Shown one piece after another: positions 34,294 through 45,640 of a DNA stretch of 64,000 nucleotides; within the stretch, counting starts at the first letter, position 1; the number at the start of each line of letters is the position of its first letter. Position numbers and translations under genes: made by a program. Origin of the DNA: Gloeopeniophorella convolvens (Eukaryota; Basidiomycota; Agaricomycetes; Russulales); the NCBI GenBank assembly GCA_022496205.1, contig WTXD01000001.1, positions 1,178,001 through 1,242,000 of the forward strand, given 5' to 3'. The notes below the pieces were generated by a model. That model was not told the origin of the DNA, did no database searches, and saw only the letters and a program-made list of their open reading frames with translations.

Positions 34294-36803
34294 TCAGGGC
34301 CGCCGCCGCACTGCATTGATGACGCGCTGAATGCTCTCGAAGCTCTCGCGCCACCCATCCGCATGCACGGCACCCACAATGCCGCTCGCAGCCGCCCTGA
34401 ACAGTTGCAGTGAGTATCATACACGGATGCAGCTAGCAAAATAAAACATACCATGCCTGTGTAGATGAACGGATTGGATAGTCCAATGGCCAGGGGATAC
34501 TTGTTTGAACGAGCCACGGGAAACGGTCGAAAACGACAGCTTTCGCGTTTGTGAGTGAACGAAGACCCTCAGGTCCACCTTGGACCTGATTCAGACCGTG
34601 TGCTCGACGGGGCTAGGGGAATGCACTGACCGAGTCTCCCATATCCACTGCCTTTCACACCACCGAATGGTAGGTCCTGACTGAGAAGGGAAAAGGTGAG
34701 TGGATGTACTAGGCGTCAGTCAAGCCAACACACTTGAGCTGCAGTGACATCAATAGATCGCTGATCGGTGAAAAGAGAGCACTCACATAGAATACACCGA
34801 AGTCATTGATCGAGACCATGCCACATTCCAACCGCTTAGCAACGTCCAAACACTCGTACTTGTCAGGCCCAAACACACTGGCCCCAAGAGCGTACTCCGT
34901 ATCGTTGGCGATTTCAATAGCTTCTTCGATGGTGTCGTATGGCATCAGGAGGGCCACCGGCGCGAACACTGCAAAAGGAACATGGTTAGCATACTTAACA
35001 GATGGTCGGCGTCAAGGGACAATGTGACTCACACTCTGTTCGGGCGATGCTCATATCACGCTTGACCTCTCCAATGACCGTGGGTTCAAAGAATGCACCG
35101 TGATTCAAATATGGGTGGGTGTAGACTTTACCGCCATGGCCTACTTGTGCACCATGTGCTTGTGCATCTGCAATCTTGTCATTGAGGAACGTGAACCGGC
35201 TGCGGGAGATCATGGACCCCATATCTATGGTAGACCCCAACCCCACTCCTTCCCCCGCTAGAGAAGCACCCGCGCGTAGCGTCTGTGCACGACTCACGAT
35301 AAGATCATAAACCTCATCATACTGGGACCTATGAACGAGCAGTCGTTCGATGCCAATGCAATTTTGACCCGCATTTTGGCTGTGCAAAGAGTGAGCACGC
35401 CAAAACATGACGAGTGGAAGCAGAAAGCCTACAAGATGCCACGCATCCAGAGACTGGCCCATTTTTGGACATCTGTTCCAGGTAGAACGATAGCAGGATC
35501 CTTGCCGCCAAGTTCTAGAGTTACGGGTGTTAGATGTTGCGCTGCTGCGACAGCAACCTGCGTGTGCGTTAGACGCTGTGCGCGGTAGACAAACGGGCTC
35601 GCACGAGCATACCTGTCGGCCGACATCTCTTGAGCCAATGAAAGTTATGTGCTTGATTTTGGGAGAACGAGTCAATGCTTCCACCTGGTCTGGATAGCAG
35701 CACACGAGCTTTCAGAGAACGGGCTATTAGCATGGCTCGACGCGCCTCTGCCACTCGGCATACCTGCACCAGCTCAGGATCGAAATTGCAAGCTCTCAAA
35801 CATTCCTTGATGACGTCAACGAACCATCTCGTCGACCAGAAAACTTGCTCGGAACACTTGAGAACAATAGCATTGCCAGCAAACAGCGCTGCCAAGATGG
35901 GAGACCATGCATTGTGGAGTGCTAACGACCAACGGATGAATACGGAGTTGTGTGATAGTAAAAATCGCAATCTTACGGTAATTCCAAGAGACAATGGCAG
36001 CGACCACGCCAAGCGGCTCGTAGTGTACTTGCGAAGTCTTGTAGAAAAGGAGAAGTGTCGAGGAGCGCGTTTCTGGACTCAAGTACTTCTCGCCATGGCG
36101 TAAGAGCCAGTCCATCTTCGAGCAAGTCGTGAGGATCTCCCCCAGAGCTGCGTCAATGACTGTGGTCCATGATAAGTGGAATGTCTATACACCGTCGCAC
36201 AAATCACGTACGCGTCTTCCCTGTGTCCCGACATGCGACTCTCGCGCAGTCTTCCTGATTCTCTACAAGCCACTTCTTGAGGCTACGGATGACGCGTTTT
36301 CGATGAGCGAACGAGCTGGTTTTCCACTTGACCTGAGCCGCTTGAGCCTTGTTGATCTTCTCCTCGATCTCAACTGTGTTGTCCGACAAGAGGGTATCCA
36401 GGTGAAGCCCTGTTGCAGGGTCGTAACATGTGATATAGTCGCGACCAGAGAGTTCGCCTATGGGCGGTGCAAGGGATTCAATGTACTTGTGCGACTCTAT
36501 GCCATATTCCCCTGTGATGCTCTGAGCGCTAGACCACGCCGGGTTTGCCTCCTGCACAAGAGTGGATGAGTACGCGCGCCCGAGAGTATGAACAAATTTC
36601 CCGACCTCTGGTGTCTCGATATAAAACGGTTTTGCTCTGCTTTGGGCATTCAAGTGACGTCGGATGACCGTATATATTCCAAAGGCAAAGAAGATCGTGA
36701 GGCGGTATATAAAGTCGTCTAGGCCTCCGTCTTCGTCGTAGGGATCTCTCAGTTGTCGTATGGTCGAGAAGGGGTGTATAAGGAAGGAGATGAGGGAGCC
36801 CAT
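34294..36803 (-). CDS. Membrane-anchored aldehyde dehydrogenase (Msc7-like)
   Basis: NAD(P)-dependent oxidation of aldehydes to acids. ATG 36803 gives MGSLISFLIHPF and a hydrophobic helix LTIFFAFGIYTVIRR near residue 40, an N-terminal anchor as in yeast Msc7. The catalytic fold follows: CYDPATGLHLDTL, KWKTSSFAHRKRVIRSLKKW, PLGVVAAIVSWNY, AIVLKCSEQVFWS, and ITFIGSRDVGRQV joined by an intron to TPVTLELGGKDPAIVL (general-base Glu). The nucleophile is in QNAGQNCIG. Later: GAFFEPTVIGEV, PVALLMPYDTIEEAIEIAND, the FGGVKGSGYGRFGG block, and an end IQRVINAVRRRP with TGA at 34294. About 600 residues and roughly a dozen short introns. Substrate not predictable; family members are mostly on ER or similar membranes. 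Confidence 0.92.
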
Positions 36804-37657
36804 CGCTCGAGCGGGTGACGTTGGGTTTCGAACAGAGTTGATGAACGGTCACGCAGCGGCACGCGTACCTTCAACGCGATGTTGTTGTCTGTTTGCGTTC
36901 AAGACCATTGTGCTTACATAATATACATGATATACTACTTATGTAAGCTTCTCTTAGCTGGTCCGCCCCAGTCACAAGTTCAGTGCTATTCAATGTAGGC
37001 GAAGACACGGAATTCACCAGCTGGTAGATTTGCGAATCGCACAATCTATTGCAGCTTTGTAGACTAGCTTATGGTGTGACCGACAGCGGTGAAATACGGA
37101 ATCGCTTACATAACGTCCTTATTCTGATTAGTTCGGGTTGAGATGGCGCACGCTTGGGTGCAGTGCATTCCTACAACGCAAGACGTGAGCGCCGTTCTGG
37201 ACTGCTGACATAGAATAGTGCAGGAAGAGGAGGGTTTCCGGTGTATGCGACCGGGATCAGTATGCCCGATGAGTGACCTCATATGTGCTCAAAGCACTCG
37301 TATAATAGGGAACAAGCATAGAGTCATCGTGTGCGGTGGCGTCCGATAATCGACAATGAACAATAGCTCACCGGCACTAGTCAAATAGTATGGACGGGGC
37401 CAAGCCCACAGGCCTAGCGCAGCGGCTGGCCTGGGAGCAGGGCGACGGGCAAGAAGCCAGGATGGGATCTCGCACAGCTCAAGGGAAGCCAAGGGAAGAT
37501 GCCAGAAACGAGGGTTGCCTTTTATAGTCCCAACAGCGCCGCATGGCTCACGTCATAACAGACCATAACCCGTGTGCGATTACACACTCAGCTCCTCACA
37601 CCATCCTCCCTCCCTCTTCGCCTTATTCTACCCTTGGGCATCTGCATATATACAACA
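36804..37657. other. Divergent spacer, aldehyde dehydrogenase and RING gene
   Basis: No gene seen. Should hold both promoters. A TATATA lies at about 37646-37651, too near the RING start to be a usual TATA box unless the leader is very short. Confidence 0.45.
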
Positions 37658-39223
37658 ATGTCCAGCAGAGAACCGATGTGGTACTGTCATGAGGTGAGCA
37701 TCCCCTCCTAACAGCCCATCTCTTCCACTTATCGGGACACTAGTGTCATGCGGAGATGAGACCTCTCATGGTATGTAGGCTCTCTTCCACCTCAGAAGAC
37801 AACCGGGAGGTAAAAATATTACACTTATTCCAGGTTCCTGATCCTCAATGTGCATCATGTCATGGCAGTTTTGTAGAGAAGGTCAGCGACCGCATCTACC
37901 TACCCCTGCACCTGATCCGACCCTTCGCGTCCAGATCGAGAACGACGCAGACGACCCGCGGAGTTTTCGGGAGACAGGGCCTGCATTTGAGGATGGTAGC
38001 GGGTTTGGCGGTGGCCCCGGATTGGACTTTTTCAGTGCGCCCTGTCGTAATCTGTGCTCTCTTTCGGTCTTTGACGTCCTTGGACAGTGGGCTTGTCACA
38101 ACTCATCAACGGCGGGCGACCTCAACGTCGAAACTCAGGTGGATCTCCCTCCCCTGATCGGGCCGGCGGCGTATGTCTTCTGTCCCTCTAGCCCAGATAC
38201 TTCTGACCCCCTACTCAGAACGGAAGTGGCTTACGAATAGAAATCAATCGAGGCGGTCCGGGTGGCACCCGCACCTTCGTCCTTGGAGGGCCACAAACCC
38301 TAGGAGGGGCTCGCGGAGGGTGCGTATCAGCACGGAGGTTGCTGCACAGCATCCTCATTAAAACCACGTAGAATGGGCGGCGATGAGCAAGCACCCATTG
38401 GAGGACAAGTGATGGCGCAGTATCTCCTTGCGATGCTATCGCAACGTGCTGGAAGGGATGGACGTAACGATCCGCTTGGTTCTAACTTTGCGGGTGGGCC
38501 CGAGGATGGTCGATGGGGAGACTATGTTTTCAATCAGGATGGTGAGTTCAATAGGTTGACCCCCGAACGCAGGGCTAATCCATGTGCTGCAGCGTTGGAT
38601 CAGATCATCACTCAGATAATGGAGCAAGGCAACTCATCGAGGCCTGTAGCAGCTACAGAGGAAGTCATGCAGAAACTTGACCGGGAAGTCTTGGAAGAAG
38701 GATGTGAGTCGACGACCGGGAAGGGGTTTCTTACGTCTGTCTAACGGTCCCCCTTCAAGCTGCGCTTCTAGAGCGAGATTGTGCGGTGTGCAAGGAACAG
38801 TTCTCGTTAATCACCGAGGACCCGGACGAGCAAGTGGTCGTAACATTACCTTGCAAGCACCCATTCCATCAGGGCTGTATCATACCTTGGCTCAAGTCCA
38901 GTGGCACCTGTCCTGTCTGCCGGTAGGACGTTCCGTGCACTGGACGCCTACTGTCTTGCTCATATTGTTCCAGTCACCAACTTGTTCCGCAACCAGAGCA
39001 TCACCCACCCAATGATGCACCCAGTGGATCCAATAGTCCTCCACCTCCAGTAAACCGGGGGACACGACCGGACGCCCAGTCAGGCGGAGGGATGTTCGGC
39101 CAATTATTCAACATCATGAGTGGTGGCGGGAACAGTGGCAGCAATTCCAGGAACGGCCGGGATCGGTCTTCTTCCCACGAGGAGCGGGAACACGAGGACG
39201 TTCCCGGAGGTTGGTTGGACTAA
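37658..39223 (+). CDS. RING-H2 E3 ubiquitin ligase (RNF115/RNF126 like)
   Basis: Transfers ubiquitin from E2 enzymes to cargo proteins; RNF126 relatives clear mislocalised membrane proteins and aid endosomal sorting. ATG 37658. Two very short first exons code MSSREPMWYCHE and CHAEMRPLM, then VPDPQCASCHGSFVEK, together the N-terminal BCA2-type zinc finger (four Cys). A Gly-rich acidic middle (IENDADDPRSF, GPGGTRTFVLGGPQ) follows. The C-terminal RING is intact: CAVCKEQFSL, LPCKHPFHQGCI, IPWLKSSGTCPVCR (C3H2C3). A Ser/Pro/Gly tail ends DVPGGWLD and TAA at 39221-39223. Seven or so short introns. About 370 residues, no membrane segment, so cytosolic. Convergent with the aspartic protease gene. Confidence 0.92.
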
Positions 39224-39858
39224 TTTAGCAGTTATTGCCCATGTATCTTTGGGGCCTTCGCGGCGAGGGTGAGAACGCGAGGGTTTGGTTTCCGCCGATG
39301 GTGCCATCGTTGGCCAGCACGATGCGCATGTATCTATGTTCCATGGATGTATCTGCACGCTTATTATAGACGATTGTTCTCGGAAAGTCCATGCGGTCAG
39401 TATCGCTTTTGTGCATACTTTCTCTCCGGCGATGCATAGTACCCGTCGTTGCGCAGCGAGCATGGGAGCCGTTGTGCTGGCAGCCTGTGGCCTTCCGGAG
39501 GTGATAATCGCTACATCAAACTTAGCGCGCTCCCAATGCATTCTATTCTTACCTTCTTACAGTAGGCAGCCACCGGGCTTGTAGTTCCGAGTGCACATAA
39601 CTGACGTTGACTGGGGCACCAGGATCAGTCGTCGCATTGGATCACCCCGTGCGCGTGCGTAGCCAGACTCGCTCCGAGTCCGCCGGCCACATTGCAATAA
39701 CGAACCACAAATCCATTGAGAAGTACCAAGATAAGTTCACCGAGTAATAACACATTAATAAGCCATGCTGCTGTTCCAATCGGCTCGACACGGCCCTCCA
39801 GATACTGCAGACCTGAAAAGACGATCACCGCCTCCTTTGCTTGCCTCGTGTCAATCAA
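39224..39858. other. Intergenic between convergent RING and protease genes
   Basis: Both 3' UTRs. On the minus strand 39625-39858 stays open in the protease frame beyond its TAG and codes a hydrophobic helix; see findings. Otherwise nothing. Confidence 0.5.
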
Positions 39859-41438
39859 CTAGTTGGTCGTTGCCGTGGTGAACGAGGTGGTGGCGAAGCC
39901 GACGCGGCGGTTGCTAGTGTCGAAGACGGAGTAGAAACGCTCGAGGAAGGTGAAGCCGTTGATGAAGTCGAGGCCCTCGCCCGAGTTGGTGCCGATGTCG
40001 TTGACGACGAGGTAGATGTTGCCGGCGGTGCCGCCAATGAACGTGTTCAGCGCGCGGGGCCAGATCTGCGCGTTCGCGGTGAGCTCGAACGTCGCGCCGC
40101 CCGTCGTGAAGAACAACGACTGGAGGTTGGAGAACTGCGAGGACGTGAGGCGGAGCAGGCCGGTGTTGTTATCGGGGACGCCGCCGGTTGCGGTGCGGTA
40201 GCGGTTGAATGCGTCTGTGCAAGCGTCATTCACGTGCGTAGAGACGATGTTCAGTAGCTCTTACCAGTGGCGATGAGGATGAGGGTGGTGCCAGTGTCGA
40301 CGATGCCCGCCGTGGTGGAAAGAATGGTGGTCGACGCGCCGTAGCGAATGGACTCGTTGATACCCCAGAATTCGTTGGCGGGCGACGTCCCGGTAAGGGA
40401 GCTATACCGGCCCGTGAGCAAGGCGATAACGGAACTAGGAGAGCTGTTTGTGGGAACTTACGTGAACGAGATGGAACCAGTGAACTTCGAAGAGTCGGTG
40501 CCACCGAACGTCAACTCGCCATTCTTGGTAGACTGAGAAGTGGTGGGCTCAAAGGACACCGCAACGAGGTCAGACGTGATCGTTCCCTGGCTGAAAAGGT
40601 TGTCCGTGACGGTGGGGATGCTCGAGCTAGTGGCGGGCGAGAGCGTGTCAAGAGTCAGATCAGTCGGGCCAATGCTGTTGAGCAATCTGTCAACGCTGGT
40701 TCACACAGACAAGTACGCCAATACCCACCCCAGAATACCGTCGAAGCCGTCGAAGCCGGTGGAGCGTGTTGCGACACCGATGGACTGCTTGGGAATAACG
40801 AGCCCAGATGCAATCGTCACCTGGTCCGTAAACTCGTTCCCTGTAGCGAGAACGTAAATATATCGTTGATGACATCATAGCGGTCGCGGGAATGTACTGA
40901 CCAGAGAATGAGCCAGATCCGTATGTAACAGACTGATGGGCACGTCAGTACTGTAGAACTCAGCCTATAGGACTCAGGACTGTGCTTACCACGCGGTTGG
41001 ACGTCTGCGTACTGGTGCTGGTCTTAACATAGGCCTTTCCAGCTCCCACCCAGGTGTTGGAGCTTCCCGTGTCAATCAAGAGGGTGTCTGGAAACGAACA
41101 TCAGAATCCACGCAATAAGAGCCCCGGTGGCTGCGATAAGACCAACAGGATGTCGCAGGGCTGCCTACACCGACGCTGGCACTGTAGACGGTGGCAACGT
41201 TGGTAACGCCAACGCTGACGACCGCGTCGGGGCTCAGCGCGCCGGCTGCCTTAGCCTTGCCAACGGAGATGAAGTTCCTTGCACGAGCCTGGTCCTTCTG
41301 GACGAGGTCACGGCTGCCGGTGACATTGAGGTGCTTGGCGAACGGCAGATTGACCAGAGGCGAGCGAACGACGATCGGGTTCGCCGCAACGCTCACGGCG
41401 AGAGCGAGGAAAGCAGTGAGCGAGGCAGTGGGGAACAT
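39859..41438 (-). CDS. Secreted aspartic protease (polyporopepsin, peptidase A1)
   Basis: Pepsin-fold acid endopeptidase. ATG 41438 gives signal peptide MFPTASLTAFLALAVSVAA, then a propeptide (NPIVVRSPLVNLPFAKHLN). The mature part starts near GVTNVATVYSASVGVGSP. The first catalytic site is LLIDTGSSNTWVGAG with Asp-Thr-Gly; the flap region is RVSVTYGSGSFSG; the second catalytic site is GIVDTGTTLILIA. Other polyporopepsin blocks are GFDGFDGILGVG, KNGELTFGGTDSSKF, GEGLDFINGFTFLERFYSVF and the end RRVGFATTSFTTATTN with TAG at 39859. Cysteines are nearly absent, as in Irpex polyporopepsin. About six introns; roughly 410 residues. Role: extracellular protein breakdown during growth on wood or litter. 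A TATA box is 80 bp upstream. Confidence 0.94.
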
Positions 41439-42130
41439 GGCGAGACGCTGAGAAGGAGTGGGGATGCAAGTGTGAACCGCGACTGGATCACGACGAAAAT
41501 ATGAAGACTGTGAGCTCCTCTTATACCCCCGTGTTATCTAGGGTGTGTATGGCTAAACAGCCTGCAGAAATTCCGAAATGAGCACCATGCGACTCACATT
41601 CGCGCCTTCGAGGCACACTCACTATTTTCGCACAGATGCGGGTCCTTTCGCGTGATCTGGATTTGGATGAGGAGCATGCCCGAAGAGAAGCATAACCTCC
41701 CTTCACGTGAGTCTGCTCCATATCCCCTGATCCGCTGCACGCAGTGGAAGAGTGGCGCCAATCCTGTCCAGCTTGTGGTCGTGAGAGCGACGCGCAATGC
41801 GGTGGCGGGCCGTACTGGGGAAGCGTTGTCCCGGGCATATGTCGTTGAATGTTAGGTCCAACGCGATCTTGGCATTTGGAGCATCCAGTTCAGAGAACAG
41901 GACCGGTCCACAGTACAGTGGTCTGGTCAAGGACCCTCTGTGTGTATGAGCTCATGTTGCGCTATCTGTGCATAGCCCGGTGCAAGACGTGCTGGCTTCT
42001 GAACCACGCTGATCTCAGCTCCGTATCAATCAGGTGTCTTTGTGCCGGTTCGAGCCCAGCCCTGCGGGTAACGATGAGAGTCTCACTTAACACAGATCAC
42101 GCTCGCGCCATCAAGCTGTCGGACGCGACG
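41439..42130. other. Intergenic upstream of the aspartic protease
   Basis: Includes the protease promoter with its TATA box. Frames such as minus 41521-41838 start at non-ATG codons and show no family. A tRNA-like fragment near 42040 was rejected. Confidence 0.4.
41520..41525 (-). promoter_or_regulatory. TATA box of the aspartic protease gene
   Basis: TATAAG on the minus strand about 82 bp before the ATG at 41438. Sequence is the same hexamer as at the chitinase gene. Confidence 0.5.
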
Positions 42131-42535
42131 TCAGGCTTCTGAAATAAGTCGTCGGAGGTCAGCAGGGGTCGCATTCCCAGCATCGAAGACGGACCGATAT
42201 AGCGTCTCTCGTCCAATGACAACAGGTTGAGCGCATAAGACAACATCTTTGCGGAGCGTCGGCGACCAATGCTCTCGGAACACCTTCTGTTTTGCACTCA
42301 GACGAATCGCAATGCCGCTGGTGTGAAAGTGCTTCCGTAACGGAACGGCATTTCACCGAGACTCAAGAATACGATGGTTAGCTCGGACGCCTGGAGTGCT
42401 GGAGTCTCCGGACGACAGAGTCCGTGGCTCGGAGCCCCGACCGCCGACCATGCGACAAATACTTGGAGTGGCCGAAGGCAACGGCTCGAGACCTTCGTGA
42501 CAGGCGATGAACGCGTGGACGCCCGTGGGAGCCAT
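42131..42535 (-). CDS. Candidate two-exon hypothetical gene
   Basis: ATG 42535 opens MAPTGVHAFIACHEGLEPLP; a possible 39-base GT-AG intron (42318-42356) keeps the frame into GIAIRLSAKQKVFREHW, then VLCAQPVVIGRETLYRSVF and a stop at 42131. About 120 residues. No family is recognised. The intron is shorter than those of the neighbours (45-70 bases), and the joined frame could arise by chance. An upstream open stretch (42609-42839) can be linked by a similar 40-base gap. Treat as tentative. Confidence 0.2.
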
Positions 42536-42839
42536 CCGACATTGAAAAGATATAGCAGCACTAGGTCCGGGAGAGAACTATTGTCCAAAGATCACGGTCA
42601 GCCTAGCTCTAGACAACGTCAGCGTGGTGTTGAGGGCGATCTCTGTGAGCCATGTGCGTTTGAGATTCAAATATGAAGGCGCGAGAATCGTCATGCCTTG
42701 TGTGAGTGGGTGTATTGCATCTCTCGACCTGCGACCATGTGGCGGAAGGCGACAGCAAAGACCCGTGCGCTGCGATAACCGTCGTGAGGCGGGGTTGAAG
42801 TGGCGTGTACGTACACGCAAAGTGATGCGATGACGGCAA

Positions 42840-43344
42840 TCATTTGTCATCGGGGAAGCGCATTCGCTCGCGCCAGCGGCGGTGGCCAGCGTGAAACCAT
42901 CGATGCGGTGGGTAATTCGAAGCCAATGTGTGCTGTGAATTGAATTGAAGTCACATGCAACTGCAAGATACTTCAAACAAGGTGAATGTACCTGCCTGTC
43001 GTAACTCGAGGCTTAGTGAGAAAAAGAATGTTGCGGCACAAGGTCAATATGAAGGTCCATCCGCATGATCGTCCTGCCCGAGAAGCATAACACACAAACA
43101 TGTCAGAACATATCACGGTCCCGTAGCACAAGCGCCCCTGGAATCGATCTTCAGGGTCCACGACGGCCGTGGATTGTCCGCAAGCCTGCAGATGGTAGAG
43201 AGGGGAAGTGGGCCAATCGGCGACATCTGGCACATGTGCTTCAGAACGAAGAAGAGACGGATATCCGAAGCACGTCAGTCCTAAGCCTCTATGGCGCAGT
43301 CACGCGAATTCAACCATTCGTGATGCCGCAATTGGGATTGCCAA
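42840..43344. other. Intergenic before the oxidase 3' end
   Basis: Holds the 3' UTR of the D-amino-acid oxidase-like gene. No domain on either strand. Confidence 0.4.
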
Positions 43345-44831
43345 CTACTTGGACAGGCTACTCTTCAAGAGCGCCACCGCCTCCTCCGCCGCTCCCCATG
43401 ATTGTTGATAACCGGCAGGCCTAAAGGGGCTCAGCCAAGGGTCCTGGGCCAAGATAAATAGGCTACTCACCCAAAACCATATGCATGCACAACCAAGACC
43501 GTCTTTACCTCCCCTGACACTCCTGACAATCGCGGGACCAGAGGATCCTTGCTCGGCACGTCTACAAATTGAGCCTCGACGCGCGGACCTCCTTCACGCG
43601 CAGGTCTCAGTCCCACGTTGTGACTATGGATGCGGGTTGTAGGATCAGCGAGCTCAGGGACCAGCTCTTTGGCACGGGTCAAGATGCCGTTGGCGGTCGG
43701 GATGCTGATTGATGTGTCCCAATTGTTGGGCTGAAAGGTTCCGCCGACCAAAACCATGCCAGGCGTCGAAGCCCGAGGTATCAGATACGTTGCCTCTGTG
43801 GGTTTGGTGGTATCTGGCGTGAATGGCCGTGGGTATTAGAGTGTCGTACCAACGTCCCAAGTGTGATCTCACCCTCTGGGAAGATTGTGACGAAGTCATT
43901 CACATTCGGGGCATGCACCAGGACGACTTGGCCTCGAATCGGGTATAGCTTCGTGTCCTCAACACCCAGGAGGGAACGTGCACCTTGCCAGGCATATATC
44001 AGACACCCACACGCATCAGAATCTCCATCCACCCTCGCTCACCTAGTGAAGCTGCGTTGATGATCGCACCGCCCTCCCCTGCAACTTCACTCGCTTCATC
44101 CAAACTATTCAGGCGTCGCCGTACGAAGCTGACGCCCCTCTCCTCCAGTTGAGACTTAAGCCAAGGAAGGTACACTTCTGGGTTCACCGAGAATGTGTCG
44201 AACTGCACCCCACTTTTGGCACCGGCCGGCAGGGCGTGTTCACTTGGCAAGGCGCGAAACTAGTGCACGTCAGGGGCGTCTTGGGTAGCTTTAAGGGAAC
44301 ATGGGCTTACATCGCGGACTATTTCCTTCCACCAATATGTCCTTTCTTCGTGGTTCTCAGCTCCGAAGTACACCCTCGAGGCAAGTTTCTGAAGAACGCC
44401 CCACACCCCATAAGTAGAGGCGACGCGAGCAATGTACTACACCTACTCGAACAAGCCCTGTTGGGATCATGTCCCAGAACTTGTCACTGAAAGTATATTT
44501 GAATTTGAATCGACCCGGAGTTGATCACCATTGCTCACAACGTATGCTTCTCCCAACGGTTCAGGCGATCATCGTGCACCATCGGAGACCAATCAGCACC
44601 CTGAGAATAGCGATGAATTCAATCGTGCATCCAGGCTATGGATATCAGGACTGTACTCACCGCCCATGGGCTAGCAAACGCCTGGCTGCTAAGATCCTCC
44701 GGCATATCTCGCGCAATCACAGTGACCTTGAAGCGCTTCGAACCTTCACCTTCAGTCAAGACATGCGCGATGGTGAGTCCGATAACGCCTGCGCCAATGA
44801 TGACGACGTTGGTCTGCGATGAGTTCTGCAT
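43345..44831 (-). CDS. FAD-dependent D-amino-acid oxidase family protein
   Basis: Oxidative deamination of D-amino acids (or D-aspartate) to 2-oxo acids, ammonia and hydrogen peroxide. ATG 44831 gives [20 protein letters not shown], the FAD-binding GxGxxG start. After an intron [13 protein letters not shown] is the conserved flavin-loop motif. Further: [22 protein letters not shown] ([19 protein letters not shown]), [31 protein letters not shown] and MVLVGGTF. The last intron joins [10 protein letters not shown] to [14 protein letters not shown], the DAO signature. Stop at 43345 after ALLKSSLSK. The usual C-terminal peroxisomal signal SKL is not present in this reading. About 370 residues. 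Substrate (neutral or acidic D-amino acid) not resolved. Confidence 0.9.
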
Positions 44832-45640
44832 GTTCAACCTCTTCCCGGATGGTGGCTGAGTGGAATGCGACTCACAGTTGGACTAAGTCTGCATGACCTT
44901 TAAACAGTCTTTGAATTTGAACCGGCCCGAATCTAGACACGTCATTGTATGGTCGAGGCTTTTCCCAGCTATTCCCCTGATAATCCCTCTCCTCGGCCGA
45001 TTCGGATCATCCAACACAGGACACTCATACAAGCATACAGCAGGGGTGGGACCTCGGCTTGATGTTTTGAGGCACGGTGGCGCCCCGCGTGTCGGAATTA
45101 TGTCGGGATGGTCGAATATCTTGCACAGCGGCTTTACAGATCGCATATAATTCAGCAGCGCGGTCGCAGAGAAAATACGAAAATCCCCGGATAGCGTAGC
45201 TCTCAGTAGCTGCTAAGTGCAAGTCGGTGCCAAGGCTGAGTACTGAGTGAGAGAGCACAGCGACCCGTTGAATATCAAGCGCACTGATAAAATATTACAT
45301 AATCAATATTTTAGCCACTGCCCGGCGATGCGTCCCAATCGCGACGACATCCACCGGCTCCCTCAACGCCCACGGTGCAGAGCCTCTAAAACCAACCCAA
45401 TACTACGACGAGGTACGGCTGTAGCAAGCCATATTAACTAGTTTATACGGCTGCGGAATCAGCCAAGCGGGTAGCCCAATCACCGTCCTTGACACTGCCT
45501 CGTTAAAGCGACGCCCTCTTAGCTGGGATAGTCGTCGATGCGAAGAGGGGATCTGTTCCTGATGCGTCCAGTTGAGGTGAAATCCCGCTGTGAACTCTCA
45601 TGTAAATACATAGCTGTGTCAGTGAGCTAAAAAAAGCAGC
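44832..45640. other. Intergenic
   Basis: No supported gene. An AT-rich patch with near-palindromic AATATTACATAATCAATATT-like sequence lies at about 45288-45315. Promoter of the oxidase at the left, 3' UTR of the membrane protein at the right. Confidence 0.4.

Noticed and set aside
41960..42070. tRNA-like fragment with GGTTCGAGCCC (B-box-like) and TAGCCCGGTG (A-box-like).
   Set aside because: The T stem has a mismatch and no 5' acceptor strand pairs with the 3' side, so no cloverleaf forms.
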